From Combretum micranthum (taxonomy: Eukaryota; Streptophyta; Magnoliopsida; Myrtales; Combretaceae), in contig JAMXBD010000638.1 of NCBI GenBank assembly GCA_024138025.1, positions 496,001 to 560,000 of the forward strand: DNA of 64,000 nucleotides, given 5' to 3'. Positions 39,365 through 50,309 of this stretch are shown here, in pieces. Within the stretch, counting starts at the first letter, position 1. Every line of letters begins with the position of its first letter. The notes beneath the pieces were generated by a model. It was not told the DNA's origin. It worked only from the letters and a program-made list of their open reading frames with translations, and ran no database searches. The position numbers and the translations under genes are program-made.

Positions 39365-40673
39365 GAAGTTCTCTGTAAGCTCATAGATTTTATATTGCGG
39401 TTTATGCTTAAACCCTAAATCGAAAGTCAATCGAAAACCTAAAGTCAACAAATCTATAACAAACCCTAGTAAATGTAGATTTGACAATCCAATACTCTTA
39501 AACCATAAACAACGGAATTGAAATAATTGTGAATAATAGTTCATAATAATATAAGGAAGCTTAAAAATATCAGATTCGTTAATTTTTAGTGTGTTTTGAA
39601 TCTGAACGGGGGACCAGTTTTCGAAAATCGTGCCTCGGTACACCGAACGGTAAAAATATTCCGATAACACTGTTAGATTCGTAAAAATACAAGGATTTCA
39701 AAAATATCAATTTTATAATTTTTCGATATCTAAAAATATCATATATAGCTTAATTACACATATTTTTTTTACTACCGATAATAATTTGTCTTATATACTA
39801 TTTATAGTACTATTCTACACTATTTATTATTATTCACCTATTTCTACTTTTTTCACCACCTATCCTTATACTCTATCATACTTATTTCTTACTTTTTACT
39901 TTTCCCATACATATTTAGAGTCTGTTTGTTTAGCTTTTTTGAGCAGATACCAATACTTTTTTTCAAATTTTTTTTCTAACAAATTATTTACTAAGAAATA
40001 GATATAGATAAAAAAAAGTTTACAGTTCTCATAAAAAGATCAAATCGATCAAATATAGAAAAAATATAAATACAAATAAGATATATTTATACATATCGTT
40101 TCGATACAAATACAGATGAAAAATAGACTATCCAAACAAACCCTTAATCATATGATACCTTATAAATTATTACTTTTAATTAACAAAAATACAAAAAACA
40201 ACATCTTTTCCCCCTCTCTTCCCTCCAAACCGGTGCCTTTCCCCCAATACACACACACATATTTTTTTCTTTTTTAATTTATTTTATTCACACAATTTTC
40301 TCTCCACAAAACTCTATAAATACCCATTCTCCCCCCATTTCTTTCACACACTCATTTACATTAACAAAACTCCCCCGAAATCACTCTTCAAATCCTCTCT
40401 CCAAAAATCCCTTTTCACTTTTCCATACTTCCCACATTTTATCTACCCACATACTATCAAAACCTCTATTTAACTACCATCTATATTTCTATATTAGGTA
40501 AATCTCATACCTATCTTTTCTTATCATATCATATAACTTAACATAACCATGGTGTATGTTTCCTAAACATCAAAATGTTATGGAAGCAACATTATGTTCA
40601 TGTTTTGTTCTTGGTCATGAATAAATATCGTTTTATTATTATGTTGTTTTATTATTGTTATATTGTTACATGT
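39365..40673 (+). mobile_element. Long LTR of the 19117 family, left part, split by retroelement
   Basis: This is the reverse complement of the end portion of the 19117-23698 copy. Shared blocks include TCAAATCTACATTTACTAGGG in complement near 39470, the CTCTATAAATACCC TATA-like box near 40312 and ACTTAACATAACCATGGTG near 40535. It is cut at 40673/40674 by the gene-carrying retroelement and resumes at 52773. The exact left end was not resolved. Confidence 0.6.
40604..40673 (+). repeat. First copy of a roughly 100-bp tandem repeat at the insertion site
   Basis: The sequence from GTTCTTGGTCATGAATAAAT to TTGTTACATGT, continuing after the insertion at 52778, is repeated at about 52809-52908. The retroelement thus landed in a two-copy tandem repeat of the host LTR. 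Confidence 0.65.
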
Positions 40674-40826
40674 TGTAGATGTACAAATCTGCTTACAAAG
40701 GCCTTGAGCCTAATTCTTTATTTGGATTTAACTCTTTGGGCTAATGTGACAGGGCTTAAAGAGTTAGGCCCAATTTAATTGGGATGACCATGGGAGAATT
40801 GACATGGAAGGCTTGGAGTAGGGCTC

Positions 40827-40853
40827 GTTGGAATTGGCCTACCCAATTCCAAC
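40827..40853. promoter_or_regulatory. Perfect 11-bp hairpin in U3
   Basis: GTTGGAATTGG, a 5-base spacer and CCAATTCCAAC form a perfect inverted repeat about 155 bases upstream of the TATA box. It is unchanged in the 3' LTR at 52269-52295 although the LTRs have diverged elsewhere. Its role is unknown; a transcription-factor site is one possibility. Confidence 0.6.
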
Positions 40854-41006
40854 CTTTCTCAAGTTGGCTCACACACATTGTAAATGAAGGCCTTGATGGG
40901 CCTGGGTCCATAAGGGAGCCCATATTCATATCCATAATGAGAGGGACTCATCCTGGCCGTTGGTTGTCTGTCTCATCTGACGGACGACATCGATGGCCAG
41001 ATTCTC

Positions 41007-41014
41007 TATAAATA
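41007..41014 (+). promoter_or_regulatory. TATA box of the 5' LTR
   Basis: TATAAATA, conserved in the 3' LTR at 52449-52456 and followed by the expected R-U5 segment of about 300 bases. Confidence 0.7.
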
Positions 41015-41325
41015 CCTTAGTCCTTACCTCATTTGGACGGTGAAATCTTGGACAAACACCGTTGTGCTGCGGATTTCCATTTGTGAATCAATTACTTGAT
41101 TCACTCAAGAACGCATACGATATTCGTGGTACTTAGTGAGGTTGATGCTCAATAGCTCTCGCCTGTCACACGTGTGTTAGAGCCTATTGAGATTGCCTAC
41201 TCCTCCTCCCTACACGATACTCTCTTGATCATCCTATCACGTGTTGTTTCCCTAGGTCACGCGTAGCGCGATAGTCACGCGACACGCACGTGATCGTTGC
41301 ATCCGGATTCATACCCACACATTTT

Positions 41326-41343
41326 TGGCGACTCCACTGGGGA
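41326..41343 (+). other. Primer binding site, tRNA-Arg type
   Basis: TGGCGACTCCACTGGGGA lies four bases after the 5' LTR. From memory of plant tRNA-Arg(ACG), its 3' end would give TGGCGACTCCGCTGGGGA, so one mismatch. tRNA-Arg priming is typical of Ogre/Tat elements. Confidence 0.75.
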
Positions 41344-41365
41344 TAGGGAAATCAACACTTGTGTG

Positions 41366-43947
41366 ATGGCACCTCCGAGAAAGAGACCTACCGATCCTAC
41401 TGAGAGTACAACTCAAGAAACTAATGTTAATCTCGAGGCCGCTGAACATGACATGCCAGCACTTGAGGATGTGAACCAACCTGCTGGTGCTCAAATCGAC
41501 AATGCTACGATCTTGCGTGCTGTGCAAGAAAATACCAAACAAGTCAATCAATCAATGCAAGAGTCTGCAAAACAATTCCAACAATTCATGACAATATTTG
41601 CTCAGTACCTGCCTGGAATAGCTGCTATTGCTGCCACGCAACAAGGTGCGACTTCGTCGACCCCTGTTGTTGTTGCGCAACAACGCGCTTCTCAGGCACC
41701 TCAAGTTGCTCCACCTGTAATCCTACTCCTATTCCTGAACAAGATCCTACCAGAGTTGGAGAGCAAATCCCTCCATTAGAGCCTGTAATCACACAACCGC
41801 TTGCACCTCAGGTAATGAATACTGGAATTCAACTTGGAACACCATCAACTTCCCAGCCTGCATTACATGCTCAACTTGGAGGATCTTCATCCTCACAGGC
41901 TACACCACCAATTGTCATTGGTGGACCCACTATTCAACCCAATGCAACTTTACTCCAAACGGCCACTCCAGCTACACCAGTTGAAGTTACTACTTCAACT
42001 CCTAAAGGTACTTTCGTCACGAAGGAAGATCTGGACATGTACCTAAGGGAAATACAAGCTAAGTCTGATGTGGGAGTATTGGATCTCAAGCTCCCATACA
42101 ATCAACGTATTGCTGCTAAGCCATACCTCAGGACTATGTGAGTCCCAAATTCATGCTATTCAATGGTAAAAAGGGAAGTGCCAAGGAACATTTGTTGAAG
42201 TTCATTGAAACACTAGAGGTTTATGGATTTGATGATGATTTAAAGTTGAAAGAATTTTCTAAGTCCCTCACAGAGAAAGCGTACACTTGGTACGTCAATC
42301 TTCCTCCTGGATCTGTAGATTCATGGGCAACCATGTGCAAAATGTTCTTAGAAAAATTCTTCTCCACACAAGAACGAGTGACCTTGACTGATATGGGACG
42401 AATCCGTCAAAAGCCCAAGGAAGACTTGATGGATTATATCGAGCGCTTCAGGGAGCGTTCACTAGACATCCAAGACATATGTGATGAAAGAGAGTTGGTG
42501 AAAATTTGTATCCAAGGCATGTTTACTGAGTACGCGGTGCATCTAGAAAATCTTTCTTTAGCTTCATTCTCCACTCTGGTTGAGAATGCACGAAGGACTA
42601 ACAATTCTGTCGCGCGACAGAGAGGAGGAAATATGAAGTTTAACAAGAGAGATCCATCGGTGAATTTGGCTCAAAGTGAAGATTTCAAAGAAGGGAAGAA
42701 ACCAAGAGTTGAGAAGCCCAAGGGTGAGAGGGCAAAAGAAGCACTAACATATCCTTGCTCAATGGGAAAGGTGTACGCTGTGCTAGATCAGTGGTTAAGA
42801 GATGGAAATCTCAAACTCCCAAGAGTAGAACGTTTGCCAACTCAGGAAGAAAAAAATAATCCTAAATTTTGTAGATTTCACAGGATTGTGGGGCATCCTA
42901 CTAAGGATTGTTTTACTTTGAAGAGGATCTTTAATGAAAGAGTTGAGAATGGTGAACTTATCATCGAGAATAATGATGTCAGGAATAACCCACTTCCAGC
43001 TCATGGCAATCAACGTGGTGCTGTGAATGCCATTACCCATGATCCTACTACAATGGAGTCAACAGACACACAGCTAGTTGGGGGACATGAAGAAAATGAC
43101 AATACACTCAAAATTGAAACTCATGGGGATGATAATGTCATCTTTACTTTACTAAAGACTTCAAATTTTAAGAATTTCTTTGATCTCCTTGGATTTGATG
43201 ATCATGCACGATTTGCAGCAACGACTGTACTTAACCAAATTGCGCAAGGTCATTATAGTGGATGCGACATAGTTCAACCTAAGAAAGGTGGCTCTACAAG
43301 GGATTATGCAATTACATTTACTAGAACTGATGCACACTTGAAGAACTTCAATCACAATCGTCCTTTGTATGTAGAGAGTATACTCAATGGTTACCCCATC
43401 AAGAGGACATTTATCGATAATGGATCCTCACTCAATATCATGCCCATGTCTACTTTCAAAGCTGCAAGAATAGATATCCGATACTTGATGAAGCATCCCA
43501 TCGCAGTGAATAGTTTTATCGAATCTTCCACAATGACAATGGGTTATGTCAAAGCAAGTTTTAAAGTTGGGCCCATTCATGGCCTTGCTACATTTCATGT
43601 AATTGATGCACCGGTGTCCTATCACCTTCTCATAGGAAGGACATGGCTGCACGAGTACAACATGATACCCTCAACACAACATCAGTGCATGAAAGGTCAT
43701 TGGAGTGGAAGTGATATCCTAATCCATGCGACAAAGAATCCATTCAATCGTAATGAACTCCACTTTGCTGAAGCTACCTTTTTCTATGAACATGAAAATG
43801 AAGCAGATATGACTTTAGTGGAATCCACGCGGAATCACTACCCACAAGAGAAGAAATTAAGACTCGAGAATTTAACAAAAGAAAGAAGCGTGGTTGTCGT
43901 GGAGGTGTAAAGAAACACAAGAAGGCTTATGATAGGATGGAAATGTA
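41366..43947 (+). pseudogene. gag: gag-protease gene of a Tat/Ogre-type retrotransposon, frame-broken
   Basis: The reading starts at ATG 41366 and runs through three frames: 41366-41779, 41815-42141 (open from before its first ATG) and 42138-43910. Breaks are near 41716 and 42130. A basic Lys/Arg-rich tail reads on in yet another frame from about 43850 to a stop at 43945-43947. In the long 590-codon part, residues 1-150 resemble the retrotransposon gag domain (capsid-like). A zinc-knuckle variant C245-x2-H248-x4-H253-x4-C258 follows. A retropepsin-like aspartic protease region begins at D427 with the motif DNGSSLNIMP. The usual residue after the catalytic Asp is Ser or Thr, so Asn here may impair activity. 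Gag packages the RNA and the protease matures the polyprotein. No reverse transcriptase, RNase H or integrase follows, so the element needs another copy to move. Confidence 0.85.
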
Positions 43948-44483
43948 AAGCAGTGCATGAATTGAAGAAAGAGCTGTTTATGACAAGAGTGTTATTATCA
44001 TATCTCACTCATTTCCTTTTGTTTCTGTGTAAACAAAGCATTAGATGCTTTTACCTAATGAATGAACTGTATTACTCAATCAGTCAGTATTGTTCGTGAA
44101 AATATGATGTGATCACTTATTTCCTTTTCATCGCTATTGTCGCTGCAAAGTAAGAAACTAATCTTCTTAGCCGCAAAGCTAGTTTTAAAAAAAAAGGGAT
44201 CGACATCAAATTGTAAGATTACCCTTTAGTAATGAAAGAAAAACAATAACAAATATAACATTTGATTTAGACATCGTTGCTGACAGGTCAGAGCTTAGCT
44301 CCCAGGCGCACGATGTTGATAGCTCATCACCGCTTTCTTCTTGGTATTTCTAGTTGTCAAGTAGTGGAGATAATCCCCTTGACAACCCCTATTGAGCCAA
44401 GTAATCCTTGGCATATGGTATTCTACACAAGTACTATATAGTTGAGTAGTGGGAAATACCCCCTTGACTAATAAAAATTTATC

Positions 44484-44624
44484 GATAACAAATGCTATCG
44501 CAGCATGAGCGCGATTGATAACAAATGTTACTATCGCTGCATGAGCGCGATTGATAACAAATGCTACCGTCGCTGCATGAGCGCGATTGATAATGAATGC
44601 TACTATCGCTGCATAAGCGTGAAT
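44484..44624. repeat. Tandem repeat, four copies of a 33-36-bp unit
   Basis: Units start GATAACAAATG or GATAATGAATG and end GAGCGCGATT (last copy GCGTGAAT): 33, 36, 36 and 36 bases. The minus strand reads as a repetitive frame (AHAAIVTFVINR-like), an artefact of the 36-base period being divisible by three. Confidence 0.85.
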
Positions 44625-45939
44625 GTTCATTTTCCTTAAATGGATTGTCTAAACATCATTGCGAGGAAGTAGCAGTGCTACTTCAATGCACATGATAATT
44701 CCACTCATCTTTTATATTAGATAATATTGCTGCTTGGTTGAAGCTTTGCTCCTAAGCGCGTATGATCACAAAAAAAAAAAAAGCATGTTTTAAAAATAAG
44801 TGTTGTGTTTCAATGACAATCCTTGTTATCTAGACATGCTCTTGTCTGTGATGCCTATAATAACTCTATAAGTGTCAAGGGATTGAAGTGATCCTACTAC
44901 TAGTCTTTTCATGTGTTGCAATCATATGAGAGCTACTACTCAAAGCGCATGATACTAGATATATCACCAAGGCGAAAATGAGTATCAAGAATATAAATGG
45001 ATATAGAGATGATGAGTTTGATTGTCCTGGTCAGTTTCACACATATTCGATACAACTCATATTGAAAGGAAGAAGGGAGACAATATTGCATGACCAAGAA
45101 GATTACAGCAAAGAAAGACACGAGTAGATGCCTATCACAAATCAATAATGTGCAATGCACATTTGTGATGCTTGAAGTGCAAAATGTTTGTTTGTACGTG
45201 ATTCTCACTTATGCAACGATGCATGAAGTTCATTTGTGCAATATGCTCAAAACATGTACGTGCATGTGACATTAACTTCCATGAAAATAATGCTCGTCTT
45301 CAAACAAAGTCAATATGTTCCTTCAAGGTATGGCAATGATGGCCCGAGCGAATTCAAAGGAGCGTAGGACACGATATCCAAACTTGAGTTAAAAAAAAAG
45401 TATTGCATGCACTATGAGCGGTGACAAGCATAGGTGCTAGATTTATACAAAGCAAGTGGGGCAATGATATGTTACAAAGTCTCAAGGAGCGCTGGTATAA
45501 GATTCATACTTTGAATGAAACCATCAATCATTATCCATATTATCAAAGCAAAGGTACTCGAGTGCTATTTTCCAAAAACATGGCAAGTGTCATCAACAAT
45601 TTGTCTCCTATCATCTAATTTTTTGACAAGGTCAATGATACATACCAGACAATTGTCTACTTTGGAGTATTTACTTATTATGATATTGTTCATCCACAAG
45701 ATGGTGAAGAAAGCAAGTTTGATACTAAAATAATGAAAAAAAAAAGGAGAAAGAGTTTTGTTACAATGAAAATAGTAGATGAAGTTGTTTATACAAAACC
45801 TTGATTTAGAGGACAATATATACTATCTGTGAACTCAAATTAACAGCATGAGACATGCACAACAAGTGTATTAGCTACCGAAGTATCGCATTCATTCACC
45901 AAACGATTAGGCGCACAAGATGAGAAAGAGTCCCCTCTT

Positions 45940-46170
45940 ACAGTAGTGTGGTTCCAAGATCATCACATAGGCGAGTGAGGCACAAACAATTGAGGAGAGC
46001 CTCTCTCATAGTGGTACGGTGCCAAGATCATCACGTGAGGAATGGAACACAGACGTAATGTGCGGTTCCAAGATTGTCACGCAAAGTTTGGGACACGGAC
46101 TACTGAGAGTGTCATCATACAGTGTATGGTCTCAAGATTACCATTTATGTGGTTGGAACACGGACGACAA
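45940..46170. repeat. Degenerate tandem repeat, unit about 60-65 bp
   Basis: The word GTTCCAAGAT or GTGCCAAGATCATCAC recurs three or four times, each followed by a GGAACACGGAC or GGGACACGGAC type word. Typical of the variable internal repeats of large plant Ty3 elements. Confidence 0.5.
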
Positions 46171-46639
46171 AGAGCTTAGTCTTAAAAATCATGAGGTACC
46201 ATGGTCATTAGATGAATGAATGGAACATAGGGTGAATGTGAATGTTGGACTTGAGTATTCTTTTGGCATATGTTCAAGAATCATTAATGGTTGATGATAC
46301 TAATATAACCTTAAGTAGGCAGTCTATAAAGTGAAAAATCATACTTGTAAAAATGAAGTCAAAAGGATACGTGATGGAGATCAACACTTCAATCTAGAGC
46401 CCTGCATTGCAAGAAAATGAGATGAGTTAGTTTCACAAACAAGAAAGGAATTAAATGAACAAGACAAGGTGAGTTGAAGTAAAAATGCTTAGAGTTGAAG
46501 CTCGGCTTTCATGATCAACCAATGATCATCAAGCTAGGATTGTTGTATTGCAGTAGCTGCCTGGTAGGGTCCTCATCAAAACATAGACTATTCAAAAGCA
46601 ATTGTGGAAGAGTTTGAGTGGTAAATCTTTGATCGGTAA

Positions 46640-47170
46640 ATCTAGAGAAAGTTGATTAGGGGGCTTCAAAGCACCCTTATGCTTCATCTTTCCAACTACC
46701 TAGAGAATTGGTTTTAGCCTCATCTTGATCACTAACAAAGGAATTAGCCCCATGATTGTTGTCTTCATTCTCACTTTGATCAAGTTCTTTGACATTCAAA
46801 CTCTAGTGATAAACTTCCAGGTTAGATTTCATTGCTGGAAATAGATGAACTGATTGGCTCAGCTTGTTCCAGTACCGGAAGCTATCATAGCTTTTGCAGC
46901 AGCCCTACACATGTTTAATGGCCCAGATGAGACATTGTGCTGTCTAATAAGTTGTACAAACCAAGAAATGCATTCATATTTTTCCTCAAGAAAACCAAAT
47001 TGATACAATCCATTATCAACATGGATCATCTTACCAAAGCTTTCAAGGGCAAAACTAGTGAATGGTCTTGCAAATCGCCTTACGCATATCCCCAAGCAAC
47101 AGATCAACACGGTTCGATTACAAGAAGTTGTTCCTGGAGACTTCAAGTCAGGGATCTTGCAAGAGAATAA
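46640..47170 (-). pseudogene. Unidentified captured coding fragment(s)
   Basis: On the minus strand 47146-46859 is open for 95 codons (contains LYQFGFLEEKYECISWFVQL and RAAAKAMIAS). A further open stretch at about 46840-46644 reads an acidic Ser/Asn-rich tail (ELDQSENEDNNHGANSF) ending in a stop. A GT donor-like site near 47248 and a TTGCAAG acceptor-like site near 47158, on the minus strand, suggest part of an intron was carried along. I do not recognise the donor gene. Position and strand fit the captured block, adjoining the PPR piece. Confidence 0.4.
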
Positions 47171-47279
47171 GGTAAAATAAGTGAACAGACAAACCTTAAA
47201 ATTTCCAAATACAAAAAGGAAAAGGCAACAGTAGAGTTTAATACCTGCATCAAAAGCTCATGCTTTAGATAAATTGTCA

Positions 47280-47455
47280 CATCTAATTCCATGACACCAA
47301 ATCCTTGCTTTCAAGTCTATTAAAAACCTTCCTGGCCTTCACAATGTCACCACATTTAGCATACATATTGAAAACTGTATTTCCAATAAAAGCGATAAGT
47401 TGTCCTCCCGTTTTTTTTATCATATGGGCATAAACCATTTTTCCTGCTCAAGAGA
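47280..47455 (-). pseudogene. Captured fragment of a PLS-class PPR protein gene
   Basis: The minus strand reads GKMVYAHMIKKTGG, then FIGNTVFNMYAKCGDIVKAR, then KVFNRLESKDLVSWN followed by a stop. This is the GxxVHAHxIKTG and NxLxxMYAKCG...ARKVFxxMxxKDLVSWN pattern of plant PLS-class pentatricopeptide repeat proteins, which bind organellar RNA. Only about 55 residues are present. It abuts the ABCB fragment at about 47455. Confidence 0.75.
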
Positions 47456-48435
47456 ACCGGTGTGATGAGCGCATTGATAATGTGTCAGCACTATTCTCCT
47501 CTTCATCAAACCATCCAACTTCATTGCGTAGCATTGTTGAGAACATCATTCTGCGGACACGCTCAGTCATTTTCTCCCCCATTATACCGAAATAGAAATG
47601 CTGCAAAAAGTTGGCAATAACCGTGACTATACCCATGCATGCAATTATCAAACACCACTTATCAACTTCCGACCTATTGGCACCTTTAGGTGCATAATAA
47701 GCTGTTACTATCAAAGATATTACATAAGCAAGAAGAGGATTAAAGGAACCAAATATTGCAGTACCAGTACTACCTAGCACAGCATAAAGCCACTCTGGAA
47801 GACTTAGCTCCACCAATCTCCAAAATGATGGAGTTTCTCGATTTCCCATGTCCTTTAATTCCTGGTGTCTTGCTGAAATATCATCAGATTGACTATCAGG
47901 CCTACTAAATGTTTGTCAATGGGATCTTTCATTTTTTTTTTTTTGGATCAGAAGTCAACCGGGGTGAAACAGGGGACTCAGGGTCTGAACCATTTGAGGT
48001 TTGTCGTTGCGCTGATTGAACATCAATCTTTGGAAGCTCTGGCAGTCTCATCTCAAAACTGTCCTGCCTTTATATTGATGGTTCTTTAACTGCCCCATCC
48101 ACTGGGATGCCATTTTCCACCATTTGCTCGGGTGGAGGGCTTTTTGCTTTTGGCCATTCTTGCAAGTTGTAAGAAATATCTTGAGGACAAAATGCATGGA
48201 CAGCAGGAACTCTCTGAAGAGATGGAGATTTTGCCATTTTAGGAGATGTCGGTTCCTAGGCATTGTGACTGGCTGAAGAATCCCTTTCAATTTGGAATGT
48301 AGCAGTCTCTTTGTAGTTTCTAACAGGCATCCTCCTTGGTAGTTTTGCTGCCTCTTCACATTTGAGGAGCTCTGCATATAAGCCATCCAAGCTCAATAGT
48401 TCATCATGTGTCCCCATTTCAACTAGTTGACCACG
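47456..48435 (-). pseudogene. Captured fragment of an ABCB6/ABCB20-like ABC transporter gene
   Basis: From 48435 downward the minus strand reads the end of the first nucleotide-binding domain (QLVEMGTHDELLSLDGLYAE), the linker between the two halves (KMAKSPSLQRVPAVHAF, then RLPELPKIDVQSAQRQT), and the start of the second membrane domain (PSFWRLVELSLPEWLYAVLG through GEKMTERVRRMMFSTMLRNE to ENSADTLSMR). This order matches plant ABCB6/ABCB20 half-transporter repeats, linked in Arabidopsis to auxin transport. The last part is an intact frame of about 126 codons (47849-47471). The linker has at least two stops or frame changes and a poly-A expansion at about 47935. No ATP-binding Walker A is included. 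Not functional. Confidence 0.85.
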
Positions 48436-48667
48436 ACGATGAAGAAGGATAGTAATACTACAACTAAAACTACTACTAATACCAGTAACCTTATAAATCC
48501 CATCAATGATTCAACCAAACTCTCACTTCTCTTCCAAATCCCAACTTAAAAAAAAAAAAACCACCTGCCCTCTAAAACCTAACACCTATTTTGAACAAAA
48601 CTTAACCCTCCATCGTGCACTCCAACTGTTCGACTAAACGATTTCAACACACCCCTTACCACCATTA

Positions 48668-49285
48668 TTGTCATCAAACCCACTGCCCTTCTTCAATTCT
48701 TTGTTATTCATCCTTGCTAAGAAGAAGCATTACTCGATCGTGATTTCCCTTTACCAAAAGTTGGTTTCTTTTGGGATTGTTCTTGATTTTTATGCTATAA
48801 GGCTTTTGATGGTTTGCTTTTATGGTGTTGGACGTCTCAATGAGGGCTTTACTGGGTTGGGTTCCATGTTTAGGAGGAATTATAGGTCGGATACTGTAAC
48901 TTATACGGTTTTGATTAAAGGGTTGTTTGTGGAAAATAAGATCGATAGAGCAGTAGCTTTGTTTGATAACATGTTTACCTTGAATTGTTGGCTAAATACT
49001 GTTACATATGGGACGGTGTTTACCGGGTTGTGTCGTGCTGGTAAGGCCGGCGATACTGTTAAGTTGCATGAACAAATGGTGAGTGGCGATGGAAAACATG
49101 GTGATGTTAAACCGAACGTTTTTATTTATGCTACGATCATTGATGGGCTATGTAAGAATGGGTTCATAGATAAGGCTAAAGAGATTTTTGCGGAAATGAA
49201 AGGGAGTGGTATTTGTCCTAGTGTAGTACTTTATGGTTCATTAATTCACGGGTTGTGTATTACCAAAAGGTTGGAAGAAGTGAAG
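48668..49285 (+). pseudogene. Captured fragment of a P-class PPR protein gene
   Basis: A plus-strand frame of about 205 codons reads consecutive 35-residue PPR motifs, for example VTYTVLIKGLFVENKIDRAV, VTYGTVFTGLCRAGKAGDTV, VFIYATIIDGLCKNGFIDKA and VVLYGSLIHGLCITKRLEE. This is the P-class, Rf-like pattern. There is no ATG at the start of the frame (it opens from a TTG), and after about 49285 the frame runs into antisense MED33 sequence. It is a middle piece of a gene, placed head-on against the MED33 fragment. PPR proteins act on mitochondrial or chloroplast RNA; no role is expected for this piece. Confidence 0.8.
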
Positions 49286-49289
49286 GTTG

Positions 49290-50029
49290 AGGAACGGAGA
49301 AAGAGAGAGAAAATAGGTGCCAATGAGTGTGACAGGAATGTTTTGCATTTGTGCCTTAAACCAATCAAACAAAGACACCTCCTGCCGCTCAGTCTCCTTT
49401 GCGCTAAAGTTATCATGACCATCAATATCCATGTCATGTGGCATAAGTGGCCATCTAGACTTCCTTTGTGGAGTAAGTTCAAGCAATCTTTCATCATCCA
49501 ATGATGCATCGAGTAATTGCCATACAATTGAAAAGACAAAGACCACCACAAGAAGCCCAGGTTCATGTGCTTTAATACCAAAGATCTGGGAGGGATTAAG
49601 AATATCATCAACGGAGTTCATGATCCTATGATAATCTTGTGCGTGTATAAGCGAACCAAAGGAAAAGGCATGTCTCTTAAGCAGCTCCATATAGAGCTTG
49701 TACGCTGTTGGGTAGAGCATTCTACTTGGAATGACCCTTGATGAGAGAAGAGAAAGAACGAGAATCGGAGGGACGATGTTGAGAGAGAGAGCTTTATCGA
49801 GGAACTTCCACGTGATAGGGACATGATTGGACCAACATATGTGAGAGACTAAGAGGTGAGCGAGCTCGATGGACAGAATAGAGACTCGGGCTGAGTTGAG
49901 AATGGAAGTGAGTTGAAGCGCCCAGACGGCCGGGTCAGTGTCCTTGGACTGAGCCGATTTAGTCAGCTTCAACACCGAGTCCCAAACCACACTGTTCTGA
50001 ATGTGCTCATGGTGTACGGACACCTCCAT
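49290..50029 (-). pseudogene. MED33: Captured N-terminal fragment of Mediator subunit MED33
   Basis: The minus strand from ATG 50029 is open for 262 codons and starts MEVSVHHEHIQNSVVWDSVL. It continues LAHLLVSHICWSNHVPITWK, PPILVLSLLSSRVIP, LYMELLKRHAFSF and VFSIVWQLLDASLDDERLLELTPQ. This matches the N-terminus of plant MED33A/B (RFR1/REF4), large Mediator subunits of about 1300 residues that restrain phenylpropanoid gene expression. Roughly the first 220-240 residues are present, then the frame leaves the family and runs into antisense PPR sequence. About 200 bases of pyrimidine-rich leader (50030-50240) were carried with it. The frame is uninterrupted, so a truncated protein could be made if transcribed. 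Confidence 0.85.
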
Positions 50030-50240
50030 GTGGGGGGCAGAGCGAGGTATTGCTTTCGATCGATTGTTGGAAATTTCCTCAGAGGAAGGATCTGTTAAAG
50101 GAAGCAGAGGAGAGAGAAAGTTGAATATAACTCATTTTCTAGAGAGAAGAGAGAGATTGGGGAATATGGAAAGTGGGGGCCCAATTGGGGGAATTTAATG
50201 CTTTCTGTGTGTTTGCTTTTGAACGCGGGGAGATGGATAA
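50030..50240 (-). promoter_or_regulatory. Captured 5' leader of the MED33 fragment
   Basis: Directly upstream of the MED33 ATG on the minus strand is a CT-rich leader with a TTTAACAG acceptor-like site near 50098, suggesting a leader intron or genomic origin. Whether promoter elements are included is unknown. Confidence 0.4.
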
Positions 50241-50309
50241 AGATAGTCTATCTCACCTCCTTAATAGTACAAAGCTTGTACAATGAATATGCTGGCATGC
50301 AGAGGGACA

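Larger units (their letters stand above)
40674..41321 (+). repeat. 5' LTR of the gene-carrying element, 648 bp
   Basis: Starts TGTAGATGTAC and ends CCCACACA. A TATAAATA box at 41007-41014 marks the likely promoter, so U3 is about 330 bases. A perfect 11-bp inverted repeat at 40827-40853 lies in U3. It is paired with 52116-52772. Confidence 0.95.
43948..46640 (+). other. Non-coding internal region of the retroelement
   Basis: No conserved pol motif was found. It holds a 33/36-bp tandem repeat (44484-44624) and a degenerate repeat of about 60 bases between about 45940 and 46170 (GGTTCCAAGATCATCAC with GGAACACGGAC). Short open frames on both strands look incidental. Sequence near 45797-45830 resembles 51817-51840, close to the 3' end of the element. 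Confidence 0.5.

Noticed and set aside
39299..39670. 123-codon minus-strand frame as a gene
   Set aside because: It lies in the non-coding LTR and matches the sequence of other LTR copies rather than any protein family.
41309..41551. Minus-strand frame opposite the gag start
   Set aside because: It overlaps the primer site and gag on the other strand and is a shadow frame.
44295..44630. Minus-strand 111-codon open frame with repeated AHAAIVTFVINR-like units
   Set aside because: It is produced by a 36-bp tandem repeat whose period is divisible by three. No start or codon evidence supports a gene.
48668..50029. A functional cluster of PPR, MED33 and SMG1 genes
   Set aside because: Each is a partial piece, in opposing orientations, between paired LTRs; none has both ends of its gene.
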